From positions 62,001-126,000 of the forward strand of contig NZ_PIQX01000004.1 in assembly GCF_003049085.1 (NCBI RefSeq): 64,000 bases of DNA, read 5' to 3'. The first letter of the stretch is position 1. Each line of letters starts with the position of its first letter. The notes below the pieces were generated by a model that worked only from the letters and a program-made list of their open reading frames with translations, was not told the origin of the DNA and made no database searches. Origin of the DNA: Campylobacter concisus. GTDB lineage: Bacteria > Campylobacterota > Campylobacteria > Campylobacterales > Campylobacteraceae. Both the position numbers and the translations under genes were made by a program. Shown piece by piece: positions 1 through 9,224 of the stretch.

Positions 1-1
1 C

Positions 2-622
2 GAGCTTTGCTATAAGCACGATGTTTTGGTTATCAGCGATGAGATCCACTGCGACATAACTGATCCTGGGCTAAGCTATGTGCCATTTATCAGCGTTAGT
101 GAAGAGTGTAAAAATAACTCAATCACATGCATCTCACCAACAAAAGCCTTTAATATCGCAGGACTTCAAAGCTCAGCTATCGTCACACCAAACGAGCAGA
201 TACGCGCCAGAATAAATGCGGCTGTAAATTATGATGAGATAGGTGAAGCAAATGCATTTGCAATAACTGCGACAATAGCGGCATTTAATGATAGCCAAAC
301 ATGGCTTGACGAGCTTAGAAATTATCTCTTTGAAAATAAAAAAATCGTTATGAATTTCATAAAAGAGCAAAATTTGCCAGTAAAACTTCTGCCTTCAAAT
401 GCAACTTATCTTTTATGGCTTGATTGTAGCGCGTTTTGCGAGGATTCGAGCGACTTTATGAATTTCTTGCGTGATAAAGCTGGACTTTGGCTAAATGACG
501 GCAATGCTTACAGAGGAGATAGATTTTTCCTCCGTATGAATATCGCAACCCAGCGCGAGAGAGTGCTTGAAGGACTAAAACGCTTACAAAATGGTATAAA
601 TTTATACACTTCAAAAAGATAA
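2..622 (+). CDS. MalY/PatB-type PLP-dependent C-S lyase (aminotransferase fold I/II), 5' truncated by window edge
   Basis: Only the last 206 residues are visible; the frame is open to base 2, so the gene begins before the window. The visible start ELCYKHDVLVISDEIHCD is the SDE-H-D stretch of cystathionine beta-lyases of the MalY/PatB type, which bind pyridoxal phosphate. The Schiff-base lysine is expected in SPTKAFNIAG, about 48 residues in. The C-terminal FFLRMNIATQRERVLEGLKRL matches the small domain with its substrate carboxylate-binding Arg. The family cleaves cystathionine or cysteine to release thiol or sulfide, but some members are general aminotransferases, so the substrate is not certain. 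A TTG at base 26 could be mistaken for the start. Confidence 0.88.
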   Translation, partial: ELCYKHDVLVISDEIHCDITDPGLSYVPFISVSEECKNNSITCISPTKAFNIAGLQSSAIVTPNEQIRARINAAVNYDEIGEANAFAITATIAAFNDSQTWLDELRNYLFENKKIVMNFIKEQNLPVKLLPSNATYLLWLDCSAFCEDSSDFMNFLRDKAGLWLNDGNAYRGDRFFLRMNIATQRERVLEGLKRLQNGINLYTSKR

Positions 623-1124
623 ATTGAGTAAATTTGGCTGAGTGGCTTTAAAATTTAAAGCTACTCCTGCCTGATATTGATACAGCTCGGGGAATTTTTG
701 AAGCAGTAAATATTGCCCCAACATTTTTAAATATCAAATCAAGTTTTGCTAATAAATTTAAAGACAAGATGACCTACGCTAGTTTGTATTTGATTGCTTT
801 AAATTTAAGTATAAAACCGCCCAACCACAATGTAGCAGACCGATAAAAGCGAGCGTTTTATGCCTTTTTGAAGTGGTAAATTCTATGCCCATAGCTTGTA
901 AATTTAGCAGTGGCTTTAAAATTTTCAACAAAGTAGAAATTTGAAGTTGAGATAGCTCACACTGGCTTTAAATTTAAGAGAAATTTGTTTGCTAAAACAA
1001 AATTTTGAGCCATTTTTGAAGTTACACTTTCTTTTAAAACAAGGTAGTTCTTGCTGATAAATTTGATGACTTTAAAAATTTAGATAAAAGTAGAAATTTA
1101 AAGGCGGGAAAGCCCCGCCAGATA
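623..1124. other. 502-base spacer with no recognisable gene
   Basis: AT-rich sequence without a convincing ORF on either strand. The phrase TGGCTTTAAA followed by a T-rich run recurs near 640, 910 and 962, which may be a decayed repeat or chance. The sodB terminator lies at the right end. I see no RNA gene. Confidence 0.5.
1103..1119 (-). terminator. Intrinsic terminator of sodB
   Basis: GGCGGG (1103-1108) pairs with CCCGCC (1114-1119). Read on the minus strand, the hairpin is followed by a T-rich run just after the sodB stop codon. Confidence 0.7.
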
Positions 1125-1742
1125 TTATTTATGAAGCTCTTTTGTGTAAAACTCAACTGAGCCAAGACCCTCTTTTAGTGCCCACTCGTAAGCTTTGCTT
1201 ACAAATTCCCAGTTTATGTTCTCATAAAATGTCTCTAGGTATTTTGGGCGAGCGTTGAAGTTGTCGATGTAGTAAGCGTGCTCCCACACATCAACTACTA
1301 GAAGTGGCACTTTGCCATCACTCACTGGAGTTTTTGCGTTGCTAGTTTGCACGATCTCTAGCTTTTTGCTGCTAGGATCAAATACAAGCCATGCCCAGCC
1401 TGAGCCAAAAAGCGTTGTAGCTGCCTTTAAAAACTCCTCTTTAAAATTTGCGAAATTTGCTTCGATCGCAGCTTTTAGCTCGCTTGACATCTCGCTTTTT
1501 TTAGCGATGCAGTCCCAGTAAAAGTCGTGGTTATAAACTTGAGCGACGTTGTTGTAAAGGCCACCTTCGCTATTTTTTAGAATTTCATAAAATGATACGT
1601 TGGCAAATTTTGTATCTTTTATGAGATTGTTTAAATTTGCAACATAGGTCGCGTGGTGCTTGCCGTAGTGGTATTCACAGGTTTTAGCACTTACTACTGC
1701 GTTGTGGTTTGCGTCAAACGGAAGTTTTCTTAGTTCAAACAT
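1125..1742 (-). CDS. sodB: Iron superoxide dismutase SodB
   Basis: Cytoplasmic enzyme converting superoxide to oxygen and hydrogen peroxide. The 205 residues span both Fe/Mn-SOD domains. Metal ligands are visible as His25 in EYHYGKHH, the His in QVYNHDFYWDC near residue 73, and Asp and His in DVWEHAYY near 152-156. The Gln of NNVAQVYNH sits where Fe-SODs carry their active-site Gln, favouring iron over manganese. The ATG has an upstream AAGGAAT. The gene is monocistronic, facing away from dctP, with its own terminator. Confidence 0.95.
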   Translation of the reverse strand: MFELRKLPFDANHNAVVSAKTCEYHYGKHHATYVANLNNLIKDTKFANVSFYEILKNSEGGLYNNVAQVYNHDFYWDCIAKKSEMSSELKAAIEANFANFKEEFLKAATTLFGSGWAWLVFDPSSKKLEIVQTSNAKTPVSDGKVPLLVVDVWEHAYYIDNFNARPKYLETFYENINWEFVSKAYEWALKEGLGSVEFYTKELHK

Positions 1743-2184
1743 AATAATTCCTTAATAATAAAATTTGTTGTTTCGTATTATAGCCATAAAAAATTAATAA
1801 ATAAAAATCTTTTAAATTTAGACACAAAATATAGGCTAAATTTAAGCAATACAAAACTTACATTTTTGGCTGGCTTTTAAACTTATGAAAAAGCAAATTT
1901 AGAGCAAAAATATCCCATACATTTGGTTAAATGGATTCAAAAATTTATTAAATGTAAAAATAAAATAAATTTTATGTGTAAAAAAGTAACAAATATAATT
2001 TAAAAGTTTAGTTATTGAAAAATTATAAAAATTTTTTGAAAATATAAATTAGCTTTTAAAAGCATATTTGTTACTAAAATACACATATAAAAATAAATAG
2101 CTGTGAATTTACGAAACAAAATTTCTAAATTTTTATTTTTGAAATTTATAATGCGTTTAACAAAACCATTACAAAGGATAAAAG
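1743..2184. promoter_or_regulatory. Divergent sodB / dctP intergenic region
   Basis: 442 bases, extremely AT-rich, between divergent sodB and dctP. A good -10 box TATAAT at 2147-2152 with T-rich periodic sequence upstream fits a Campylobacter sigma-70 promoter for dctP, about 33 bases before its start. The run AAAGGATAAAAG before 2185 holds the ribosome binding site. No ORF is seen. Confidence 0.55.
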
Positions 2185-3177
2185 ATGAAATTCTTACAAG
2201 CTTTACTTTTCACTTGTGCCATCAGTGGCTTAGCATTTGGTGCTGATAAGGTCTATACGATCAAATTTGCTCACGTTGTCGCAGCTTCTACGCCAAAAGG
2301 CAAGGCAGCTGACTTTTTTGCTAAACGTGCTGAGGAGCTAAGTGGCGGTAAACTAAAAGTTCAAGTATTCCCATCAGCTCAGCTACTTGATGATGATAGA
2401 GTTTTTGGTGCGTTAAAGCTTGGCAATGTTCAAATGGCAGCTCCAAGTTTTTCAAAATTTACGCCTATTGTGCCACAGTTTCAGCTATTTGACCTACCTT
2501 TCATCTTTAAAGACGCAGAACACCTTCATAAGGTCCAAGACGGCGAGGTCGGCGAGGAGCTAAAAGCCCTTGTTACAAAAAAAGGCTTTGTGGCGCTTGA
2601 TTATTGGGATGCTGGATTTAAGCACTTTAGCTCAAGCAAAAAGCCAGTTCTTGTGCCAGAAGATGCAAAAGGACAAAAATTTAGAATCCAAAGCTCAAAG
2701 GTACTTGAAGAACAAATTAAAGTAGTTGGTGGCAATCCACAAGTTCTACCATTTTCAGAAGTTTACTCTGCACTTCAACAAGGCGTAGTTGATGCGACAG
2801 AAAACCCACTTTCAAATTTCTATAACTCAAAATTTCACGAAGTTCAAAGCTCGCTTACACTTTCAAGTCACGGATATTTGGGCTATTTAGTCGTTATGAG
2901 TGATAAATTTTGGAGCAAGCTACCAGATGATCTGAAAGCAAATGTAAAACAAGCTCTAAGCGAAGCGACAGCTTTCGAGAGAGAAGAGACAGCAAAAGAG
3001 GACGCTCACGTCATAGCTGAGCTTGAAAAATACATCGCTGCTAGTAAAAAACTAGAAATTTATAAGATCGATGATACACAAAAGGCTGAGTGGCAAAAGG
3101 TTATGCAATCAATCTATCCTAAATTTTATGATGTTATCGGTAAAGACCTCATAGAAAAGACTCTTGGGACAAAATAA
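2185..3177 (+). CDS. dctP: TRAP transporter substrate-binding protein DctP
   Basis: Periplasmic solute-binding component of a tripartite ATP-independent transporter for organic acids. A 19-residue signal peptide ends at FGA-DKV. The rest is a full DctP domain with family features TPKGKAADFFA, GALKLGNVQMA, the carboxylate-binding Arg at about 167 in GQKFRIQSS, and Asn207 in the DATENPLSNF loop that helps place the ligand. Length 330 is typical. First gene of dctPQM; its TAA overlaps the dctQ ATG by one base. C4-dicarboxylates are the usual substrate of close relatives, but ligand identity cannot be read from the sequence. Confidence 0.93.
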   Translation: MKFLQALLFTCAISGLAFGADKVYTIKFAHVVAASTPKGKAADFFAKRAEELSGGKLKVQVFPSAQLLDDDRVFGALKLGNVQMAAPSFSKFTPIVPQFQLFDLPFIFKDAEHLHKVQDGEVGEELKALVTKKGFVALDYWDAGFKHFSSSKKPVLVPEDAKGQKFRIQSSKVLEEQIKVVGGNPQVLPFSEVYSALQQGVVDATENPLSNFYNSKFHEVQSSLTLSSHGYLGYLVVMSDKFWSKLPDDLKANVKQALSEATAFEREETAKEDAHVIAELEKYIAASKKLEIYKIDDTQKAEWQKVMQSIYPKFYDVIGKDLIEKTLGTK

Positions 3178-3719
3178 TGAAGAGCTTTTTTAATGTCTTT
3201 GATATAGCGATAGCCTCACTAAATAAAACTATCGCAGTAGTTGGGCTCGCAAGTGGAACATTGCTAGCCTTTGCAAATGTTATGGCTAGATATTTTTTCG
3301 ATAAAAGCTGGTCATGGGCAAGCGAGCTATCAAACTATCTTTTTATCTGGTCGGCGTTTTTTGCCGCGGCATATGGCTTTAACAAGGGTATTCACGTCAG
3401 TGTGACTATTTTGGTGGAAAAATTTCCACCAGCCCTTGCAAAAGCATGTTTAATCTTCTCTCATGTGCTAACCACTGTATTTTTGTTATTTATCGCAGTC
3501 TATTCGATTGATTATCTACAAATTCTTCACGAGATCGAGCAGATGATAATAGACCTTGGCATACCACAATGGGTACCTATGGTAGTACTTCCAATAGCCT
3601 TCGTTACAGCTAGCTACCGCTCTACTGAAAAAGCCATAAAAGTAGCTCTAACGCCTGCTGAAAACGTTGTGAGTAACGAAGCGCACGAGCTAGCTCATGG
3701 TAGCGTAGTCAAAGATTAA
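3177..3719 (+). CDS. dctQ: TRAP transporter small membrane subunit DctQ
   Basis: Four predicted transmembrane helices (about residues 15-35, 50-70, 90-112, 130-150) in a 180-residue protein, as in DctQ subunits that scaffold DctM. The conserved segment WSWASELSNYLFIWSAFFAAAYGF is the family signature. It is translated with dctP through a TAATG overlap and lies 11 bases before dctM. The C-terminal tail is hydrophilic. Confidence 0.92.
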   Translation: MKSFFNVFDIAIASLNKTIAVVGLASGTLLAFANVMARYFFDKSWSWASELSNYLFIWSAFFAAAYGFNKGIHVSVTILVEKFPPALAKACLIFSHVLTTVFLLFIAVYSIDYLQILHEIEQMIIDLGIPQWVPMVVLPIAFVTASYRSTEKAIKVALTPAENVVSNEAHELAHGSVVKD

Positions 3720-3730
3720 GGAGAAAAAAG

Positions 3731-5014
3731 ATGACAATAGCATTTTTATTTATCCTACTTTTTGCGCTAATGCTAATAGGCGTGCCTGTGGCTGTTTCGC
3801 TGGGAACTAGCACCGTTTTAACGATGATATTTTTTACAGATATAGACATCGCTACGATCCCACAGCTTATATTTGATGGTATCAATAAATTTTCGCTAAT
3901 GGCGATACCGATGTTTATCTTGGCTGGAAATTTACTAAGTAAAGGTGGTTCAGCAAGACGTATCATCGACTTTGCAAAGTCTATGGTCGGACACTTGCCA
4001 GGTGGTTTGCCTATGAGTGCGATATTTGCCTGCATCATCTTTGCAGCGGTCTCTGGAAGCTCACCTGCGACGGTTGTAGCTATTGGCTCAATTATGTTTG
4101 CAGCTATAAAAGAAGCTGGCTATCCAAAAGAGTACGCGGTGGGTGGCATAACTACGGCTGGCTCACTTGGAATTTTGATCCCACCTTCAGTTGTTATGAT
4201 AGTTTATGGCGTAACTGCTGAGGTTAGTATTGGCAAGCTTTTTATGGCAGGCGTTGTACCCGGTCTTATGCTCGGCGCTTTTATGCTTGTTCAAACTTAT
4301 GTTGGCGCAAAAAAGCTTGGTTTTAAAGCAACTAAGGCCGAGCCATTTAAAGTAAGAGTGCAAAAATTTGCAAAAGCATTTTGGGCTCTTTTGATCGTCG
4401 TTGTAGTCATCGGTGGAATTTATGGAGGAATTTTTACTCCAACTGAAGCTGCTGCGGCAAGTGCGGTCTATGCGCTATTTATCTCACTTTTTATCTATAG
4501 AGATATAAAGATAAAAGATCTTTGGGACATCTGCCTAGACTCAGCTCTTACAACAGCTATGATATTTTTCATCATTGCAAATGCCGTTGTTTTTGCATAT
4601 TTGCTAACTAGCGAGCAGATCCCTCAAGCTATCGCTTCGATGATACTTGACGCGAATATCGGTATGATAGGATTTTTGATATTTGTAAATATCTTGCTCT
4701 TTATCATGGGTCAGTTTATGGAGCCTTCAAGCGTTATCATGATCATGGTGCCACTATTGCTTCCGATTTCAACGCAACTTGGCATAGATCCGATACATTT
4801 TGGCATTATCTTAGTTGTAAATATGGAGATAGGTATGGTTACTCCACCTGTTGGACTAAATTTATTTGTCGCAAGCGGTCTTACAAATATGAACTTAAAA
4901 GAGGTCATCATGGCATGCTTGCCTTGGATACTTACTTTATTCTTTGGACTTATCTTGGTTACTTATATACCGCAAATTTCTCTTTGGTTACCAAACCTAA
5001 TGTATGGACATTAA
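3731..5014 (+). CDS. dctM: TRAP transporter large membrane subunit DctM
   Basis: The 427-residue permease that drives substrate uptake using a sodium or proton gradient. About 12 hydrophobic helices are visible. Family stretches include AIPMFILAGNLLSKGG, AAVSGSSPATVVAIGSI, GSLGILIPPSVVMIVYG and the C-terminal MGQFMEPSSVIMIMVPLL with NMEIGMVTPPVGLNLF. The start follows AAGGAGAAAAAAG. It ends the dctPQM operon and runs into a symmetrical terminator shared with the convergent GGDEF genes. Confidence 0.95.
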   Translation: MTIAFLFILLFALMLIGVPVAVSLGTSTVLTMIFFTDIDIATIPQLIFDGINKFSLMAIPMFILAGNLLSKGGSARRIIDFAKSMVGHLPGGLPMSAIFACIIFAAVSGSSPATVVAIGSIMFAAIKEAGYPKEYAVGGITTAGSLGILIPPSVVMIVYGVTAEVSIGKLFMAGVVPGLMLGAFMLVQTYVGAKKLGFKATKAEPFKVRVQKFAKAFWALLIVVVVIGGIYGGIFTPTEAAAASAVYALFISLFIYRDIKIKDLWDICLDSALTTAMIFFIIANAVVFAYLLTSEQIPQAIASMILDANIGMIGFLIFVNILLFIMGQFMEPSSVIMIMVPLLLPISTQLGIDPIHFGIILVVNMEIGMVTPPVGLNLFVASGLTNMNLKEVIMACLPWILTLFFGLILVTYIPQISLWLPNLMYGH

Positions 5015-5041
5015 AATTTAGAGGCTTAGGCCTCTAAATTT
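5014..5041. terminator. Bidirectional terminator between dctM and GGDEF gene
   Basis: Perfect 12-bp stem: AAATTTAGAGGC (5014-5025), loop TTAG, GCCTCTAAATTT (5030-5041). It overlaps the stop codons of both convergent genes. Confidence 0.85.
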
Positions 5042-6092
5042 ATGCTTTTGGATCGTAATCCGCACTCATAACGATATTTTTACCACTTCGTTTACCAGCA
5101 TAAAGTAGATTATCAGCTTGTTTTATCATCTTTTCTAAGCTAAATTCTCCCGTACCATCATGAGCAACTACTCCAAAAGTCATAGTTGCGTTGATCTTTA
5201 TGTTTTCAAACTCAACTATATTTTTACTCAAAGTCTCTCTAACACGCTCTACGATACTTACAGCTGCATCTTTTTTTACACCCAAGACGACTGCTAAAAA
5301 TTCTTCTCCACCAAATCTAGCTACTCTATCTTTATCTCTAAATGTGCTTTTAAATATGCCTGATAAGCTTTTTAAAACAGCATCTCCTGCGCCGTGTCCA
5401 TAAGTGTCGTTTATCTTTTTAAAGTTATCAATATCGCACATAACGATAGCAAAGTCCCTATTTTTATATAGATCGTTTTGACTTAAAATTTTCTGCATCG
5501 AAGTACGATTTAAAAGCCCTGTTAATGGATCGTGATTTAAGATATTTTCAGCCATCTCTTTTTCCTCTAAGATACTTAAAAATATAAATAAATTTGAGCT
5601 CTCCAAAAGGTACGAAACAACAACCGAAAACACACAAACCATACTTAAGTTAAAAACAAAAAGTAGATCTCTAAAGCCGTCAAAATTTTTTACAGGCTGG
5701 CCATCTAAATATACATAGCAGGCTATGGATAAAATTATTTGCGTTGCAACTATTATGTAGTTAAAAAATTTATAGGAAAATGATGTAAAAAATAGTATTA
5801 GCGACGATGCTAAAAACAATAACCCAAAACCGTATCCCCATCCAAGTGTCAGCATACAAACCAATGCATGAAATAAAATTTCAAGCTGGACTATAAGCAT
5901 TGTTATCTTGTTATTTTCAGGGCTATCGTAAATAAGCCTTAAAAGAAAAAGATAGGTTGCTACTGAAAATACATTCGTAACTGCTAGAATTTCTTCTTTC
6001 ATAAATAAGAAAATGAAAAAATAACAGATGTGAGTTAATAATATTGAAAATATGATGATTTTTTGAGCCGTATAGAGTGAAATTCTACGCAT
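5040..6092 (-). CDS. Membrane-bound diguanylate cyclase (GGDEF) A
   Basis: Likely makes cyclic di-GMP from two GTP. The N-terminal half (about residues 10-165) holds six hydrophobic helices. A GGDEF domain follows from DPLTGLLNR at 188, with active-site GGEEF at 261-265 and an intact RxxD inhibitory site (RDKD, 252-255), implying product feedback. The signal sensed by the membrane part is unknown. The neighbouring gene on the same strand is a paralogue that overlaps it by eight bases, so the two form an operon. No EAL domain is visible. Confidence 0.9.
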   Translation of the reverse strand: MRRISLYTAQKIIIFSILLTHICYFFIFLFMKEEILAVTNVFSVATYLFLLRLIYDSPENNKITMLIVQLEILFHALVCMLTLGWGYGFGLLFLASSLILFFTSFSYKFFNYIIVATQIILSIACYVYLDGQPVKNFDGFRDLLFVFNLSMVCVFSVVVSYLLESSNLFIFLSILEEKEMAENILNHDPLTGLLNRTSMQKILSQNDLYKNRDFAIVMCDIDNFKKINDTYGHGAGDAVLKSLSGIFKSTFRDKDRVARFGGEEFLAVVLGVKKDAAVSIVERVRETLSKNIVEFENIKINATMTFGVVAHDGTGEFSLEKMIKQADNLLYAGKRSGKNIVMSADYDPKA

Positions 6093-7164
6093 CCAAGCCC
6101 TTTTTTAAAATTTCTAATTCGATGCGGTCTTTGCCATTTAGCTTTCCTTCATAAAGCAGCTTATCTACTAAAGTTATGGCTTGCTCAAAATCAACCTCAA
6201 CACCATTTGCACATATTAGCATGCCAAAGGTCATAGTAACTGGAGTTTTATCTGGAAGTTTTGCGTTGTTTATCTGTTTTTTAAGCCTTTTGCTCACTTC
6301 GTGGATAAATTCTATCTTTGTATCGGGCAAGATTATCAAAAATTCTTCTCCGCCCCAGCGGCAAACATAATCTCTACCTCTAAATGATTTCTTCAAAGCA
6401 CTGGCTACATCTTTTAAGACCTCATCGCCACAGTCATGCCCATATGTATCGTTTATTTTTTTAAAATTATCAATATCGCCTAACATTATGACTAAATTTG
6501 TATTACCGCTTCTTTCATTGTTAGCAACTAGTTCAAATCTTAAAGTTTTTTCTATTGTTCTTCTATTTAAAAGACCAGTTAAAAAATCATGTTTTGAGTC
6601 CTTTTCAAGCTCTTCCGTCTCTTTTCTTATTTGCTGATATCCACTAGAAGTGATAATATCTGCAAACATTGAAAGTCTTAAAACAATAAAAAAAGCAAAA
6701 ACAATACTGCACACGACTATCACCCCTCGTATAGCTGATGGGATCAGCGGCGCCTCATCTTTATGAATAAAATAAAGAAGTATAAGCAAGATTAATTCTA
6801 AAAATGCCATTATATAAGTAAGACTCTTTGAATCAAACGCTAGAAAGTAGTTTATAAAAATTACACCAACGAGTATTATCCAAATTCCAGTATTCCAACC
6901 CATAGTAGTAACAATAATAGTAACAAGTAATATAATATTTAGGTGAAATGCAAGGGATATTAATACTCTATATTTTATGTCAAATTTTATTCTAAGCAAT
7001 ATTCCAGCTGCTATAAATAATAAGCACATAAAAAGTAGTGGTGTAGCTATGATCATAAAAAGCAACAAAGATAGTGCATTTGCAGCTATCATAACGTCTA
7101 ATATCGTTTTATAGATATCATCGATCGCTTTATAACTACTTTGATCTACAAAATCGTGTGTCAA
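6085..7164 (-). CDS. Membrane-bound diguanylate cyclase (GGDEF) B
   Basis: Paralogue of the downstream cyclase. Six predicted helices occupy about residues 25-170, with a GW motif at the same place as in its partner (TMGWNTG here, TLGWGYG there). The GGDEF domain starts at DFLTGLLNRR near 193, with GGEEF at 271-275 and RxxD (RGRD) at 262-265, so catalysis and feedback should both be intact. Probably promoter-proximal gene of the pair. The two N-terminal halves have diverged much more than the catalytic halves, suggesting different inputs. Confidence 0.9.
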   Translation of the reverse strand: MTHDFVDQSSYKAIDDIYKTILDVMIAANALSLLLFMIIATPLLFMCLLFIAAGILLRIKFDIKYRVLISLAFHLNIILLVTIIVTTMGWNTGIWIILVGVIFINYFLAFDSKSLTYIMAFLELILLILLYFIHKDEAPLIPSAIRGVIVVCSIVFAFFIVLRLSMFADIITSSGYQQIRKETEELEKDSKHDFLTGLLNRRTIEKTLRFELVANNERSGNTNLVIMLGDIDNFKKINDTYGHDCGDEVLKDVASALKKSFRGRDYVCRWGGEEFLIILPDTKIEFIHEVSKRLKKQINNAKLPDKTPVTMTFGMLICANGVEVDFEQAITLVDKLLYEGKLNGKDRIELEILKKGLDA

Positions 7165-7210
7165 ACAAAACTCCCTGTAAATTTATTCCATTAAATTTCA
7201 TTAAGTCATT

Positions 7211-7369
7211 CTAATAAGAGTCGTAACTATCCTCATCCTCGTCACTATCTTCGTAGTTGTAGTCATTTTCATCGTAATTATAGTCATAACTATCGCTACT
7301 ATCGTCCTCATCGTCATTAAATTCAGAGTAGTCTTCTTCTACTTCTTCATAGTCAAAATCATCACTCAT
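7211..7369 (-). CDS. 52-residue acidic, tyrosine-rich microprotein of unknown function
   Basis: Start placed at the ATG complementary to 7367-7369, preceded by AAGGAGAAAACA; an upstream start at 7405 would run into mscS and lacks this site. After the first few residues the protein is almost entirely Asp, Glu, Tyr, Ser and Asn, with repeats such as DYNYDENDYNYED. It has no hydrophobic core, Cys, Lys or Arg, so it should be highly charged and disordered. It lies 10 bases after the MscS stop codon, probably co-transcribed. Function unknown; cation binding, nucleic-acid mimicry or a low-complexity filler are all open. Confidence 0.65.
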   Translation of the reverse strand: MSDDFDYEEVEEDYSEFNDDEDDSSDSYDYNYDENDYNYEDSDEDEDSYDSY

Positions 7370-7379
7370 TGTTTTCTCC

Positions 7380-9224
7380 TTAAATTTTATCTTTGACACT
7401 TTCAATATACAAGCTTTGGCTTGGGAATGCGAAATTTAGACCATTTTGCTTTAAAATATCCATAATCTTTAGCATTACATCTTGCTTGACATCTAAAAAT
7501 TCTCCCCAAACGATAGTCTTTGCAAAACAATAAACTAAGATATTTATCGAGCTATCTGCGAAATCATCAACCACGACAAATAAATTTGATTTATATCCAG
7601 CATAATCATCAACCGAAACTATACTTTGTCTATATTTTAGCCCTTTTTTCTTTGCTGTTATATCCTCGCTTTTGGCAATATCTGGATGATTTATCAACAT
7701 AGTTTTTATGTCATCTACACATTTTTTAATCTCATCAGTTGTCGCTCCATACTCAATGCCAATTAGCATTCTGATACGTCTACCGACTTTTCTTCTACTC
7801 CAGTTTCTAACAGGATCGCTTGCTAGTTTTGAGTTTGGTACAAAGATTAGAGCATTATCAAAACTTCTGATAGTCGTCTTTCTAAAGCCAACCTCAACGA
7901 CAGTGCCCTCTATATCACCACAAACTATCCAATCTCCTTGCGAAAATGAGTTATCAAAGAGCATCATAACAGAAGCAAAGAAGTTTGCGATGATGTCTTT
8001 TGCAGCAAATGCAACAGCAAGACCACCGATACCAAGTGAAGCTATGAGTGCTGATATATCAAAGCCAAGCTTTTGAAGAATTAGTAAAAGTGCGATTATT
8101 AATACAATTACATAGACTACTTTTAAAACTAAATTTACGACCTCTTTTCGTCTGCTTTTTTGAGCGATTTTATCGATTATTACTATGCCATAACCATTTA
8201 GGATGGTTAAAACAAGCCATGAAAATGCGACTATGTAGACGATTGAGAAGATATTTGCTAGAGTTAGTGGCACTGGCACTGGATAAAAGGCAACACCGAT
8301 ACAAATATTTAGTGCATAAATGATAAGAAGCGCAGAGATAGGCTTTTTAACGATATCTACTATCTGATCCTTTGCCTCCTTTACGCCTTCGCCCGATGCA
8401 ATGAGTGACATAAGCCAATATGTGAGTTTGGCAAGAATTCTTGTAAGTGAGACAAAAAATAAAAATACTACGATTATAACTACGATCTTGCCAACGTTAA
8501 ATTTTGCCGAATTTATAGGAATTAGCTTATTTATATATTCGACCGTATCGACTAAATTTAGCTCTGATAAGATCATGCTTGAACTTAGAAGATCAGCATT
8601 ATTTTTAAGATAGATTAAAATTTCCTCATCAGTCTCTTTTTTTAAATCAAGCTCGGCAAATGCGTTATCGTAAGAGCTTGAAGTCTCATTTAGAGAATCT
8701 TTTAGCTCTTTTATGCTGACGTAAGAATTTGTTTGTAAATTTAAAAGTCCGTTATCTATCACCTCTTTTATAGAGTTTGCTTTAGCACCTTTTTTAAATA
8801 TCTCTTCAAGATTAATTAAAGCTGAGAAGTATGCATAATCTATCTTCATTTTCTCAAGCTCAATGGCGCTTTGAACGTAAGCATCTTTGTTTGATTGCTT
8901 CTCTAGTCTAGCTACTTTTTTTTCTAAATTATTTTTTTGCAAAATAAATTTATCAATATCGTTTTGAGTTACTTCAATCTGCATAACATATAGTGGAATT
9001 TTTTCCAAAAGGTCATTTTTTTTCTTTTGAAGTCCAGCTAAATTTGAATTATCAGCTTTTGTTGAGTTCGTATCTTTTTGCTGTGCTTTTATGATTTGGA
9101 TTTGATTATTTAAAGTCAAAATTTGATTTGTTAGGCTTAGTATATTTTCTTCTTGAGTTTTATTATTTTCAGCACCAAGAAGAATTACAAATGAGAGCAA
9201 GATGATGGTTAAAATTTTACGCAT
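7380..9224 (-). CDS. MscS-family mechanosensitive channel with long N-terminal coiled-coil
   Basis: Inner-membrane channel that releases solutes on hypo-osmotic shock. A signal-like hydrophobic segment (residues 4-18) is followed by a periplasmic coiled-coil region to about 240, then four or five membrane helices. The MscS pore and beta domain follow, with GLGGLAVA-type pore sequence SLGIGGLAVAFAAKDIIANFF near 400 and GTVVEVGFRKTTIRSFDN downstream. About 614 residues, larger than E. coli MscS and closer to extended family members. The ATG at 9224 is preferred to a GTG at 9230, which sits too close to AAGAGGGG. It overlaps the carbonic anhydrase gene by eight bases. Confidence 0.9.
   Translation of the reverse strand: MRKILTIILLSFVILLGAENNKTQEENILSLTNQILTLNNQIQIIKAQQKDTNSTKADNSNLAGLQKKKNDLLEKIPLYVMQIEVTQNDIDKFILQKNNLEKKVARLEKQSNKDAYVQSAIELEKMKIDYAYFSALINLEEIFKKGAKANSIKEVIDNGLLNLQTNSYVSIKELKDSLNETSSSYDNAFAELDLKKETDEEILIYLKNNADLLSSSMILSELNLVDTVEYINKLIPINSAKFNVGKIVVIIVVFLFFVSLTRILAKLTYWLMSLIASGEGVKEAKDQIVDIVKKPISALLIIYALNICIGVAFYPVPVPLTLANIFSIVYIVAFSWLVLTILNGYGIVIIDKIAQKSRRKEVVNLVLKVVYVIVLIIALLLILQKLGFDISALIASLGIGGLAVAFAAKDIIANFFASVMMLFDNSFSQGDWIVCGDIEGTVVEVGFRKTTIRSFDNALIFVPNSKLASDPVRNWSRRKVGRRIRMLIGIEYGATTDEIKKCVDDIKTMLINHPDIAKSEDITAKKKGLKYRQSIVSVDDYAGYKSNLFVVVDDFADSSINILVYCFAKTIVWGEFLDVKQDVMLKIMDILKQNGLNFAFPSQSLYIESVKDKI

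Noticed and set aside
173-370. Minus-strand 65-codon frame inside the MalY-like gene
   Set aside because: Shadow of the real coding frame. Similar shadows under dctM, nrdA, nrdD, ilvD, tannase and mscS were dropped for the same reason.
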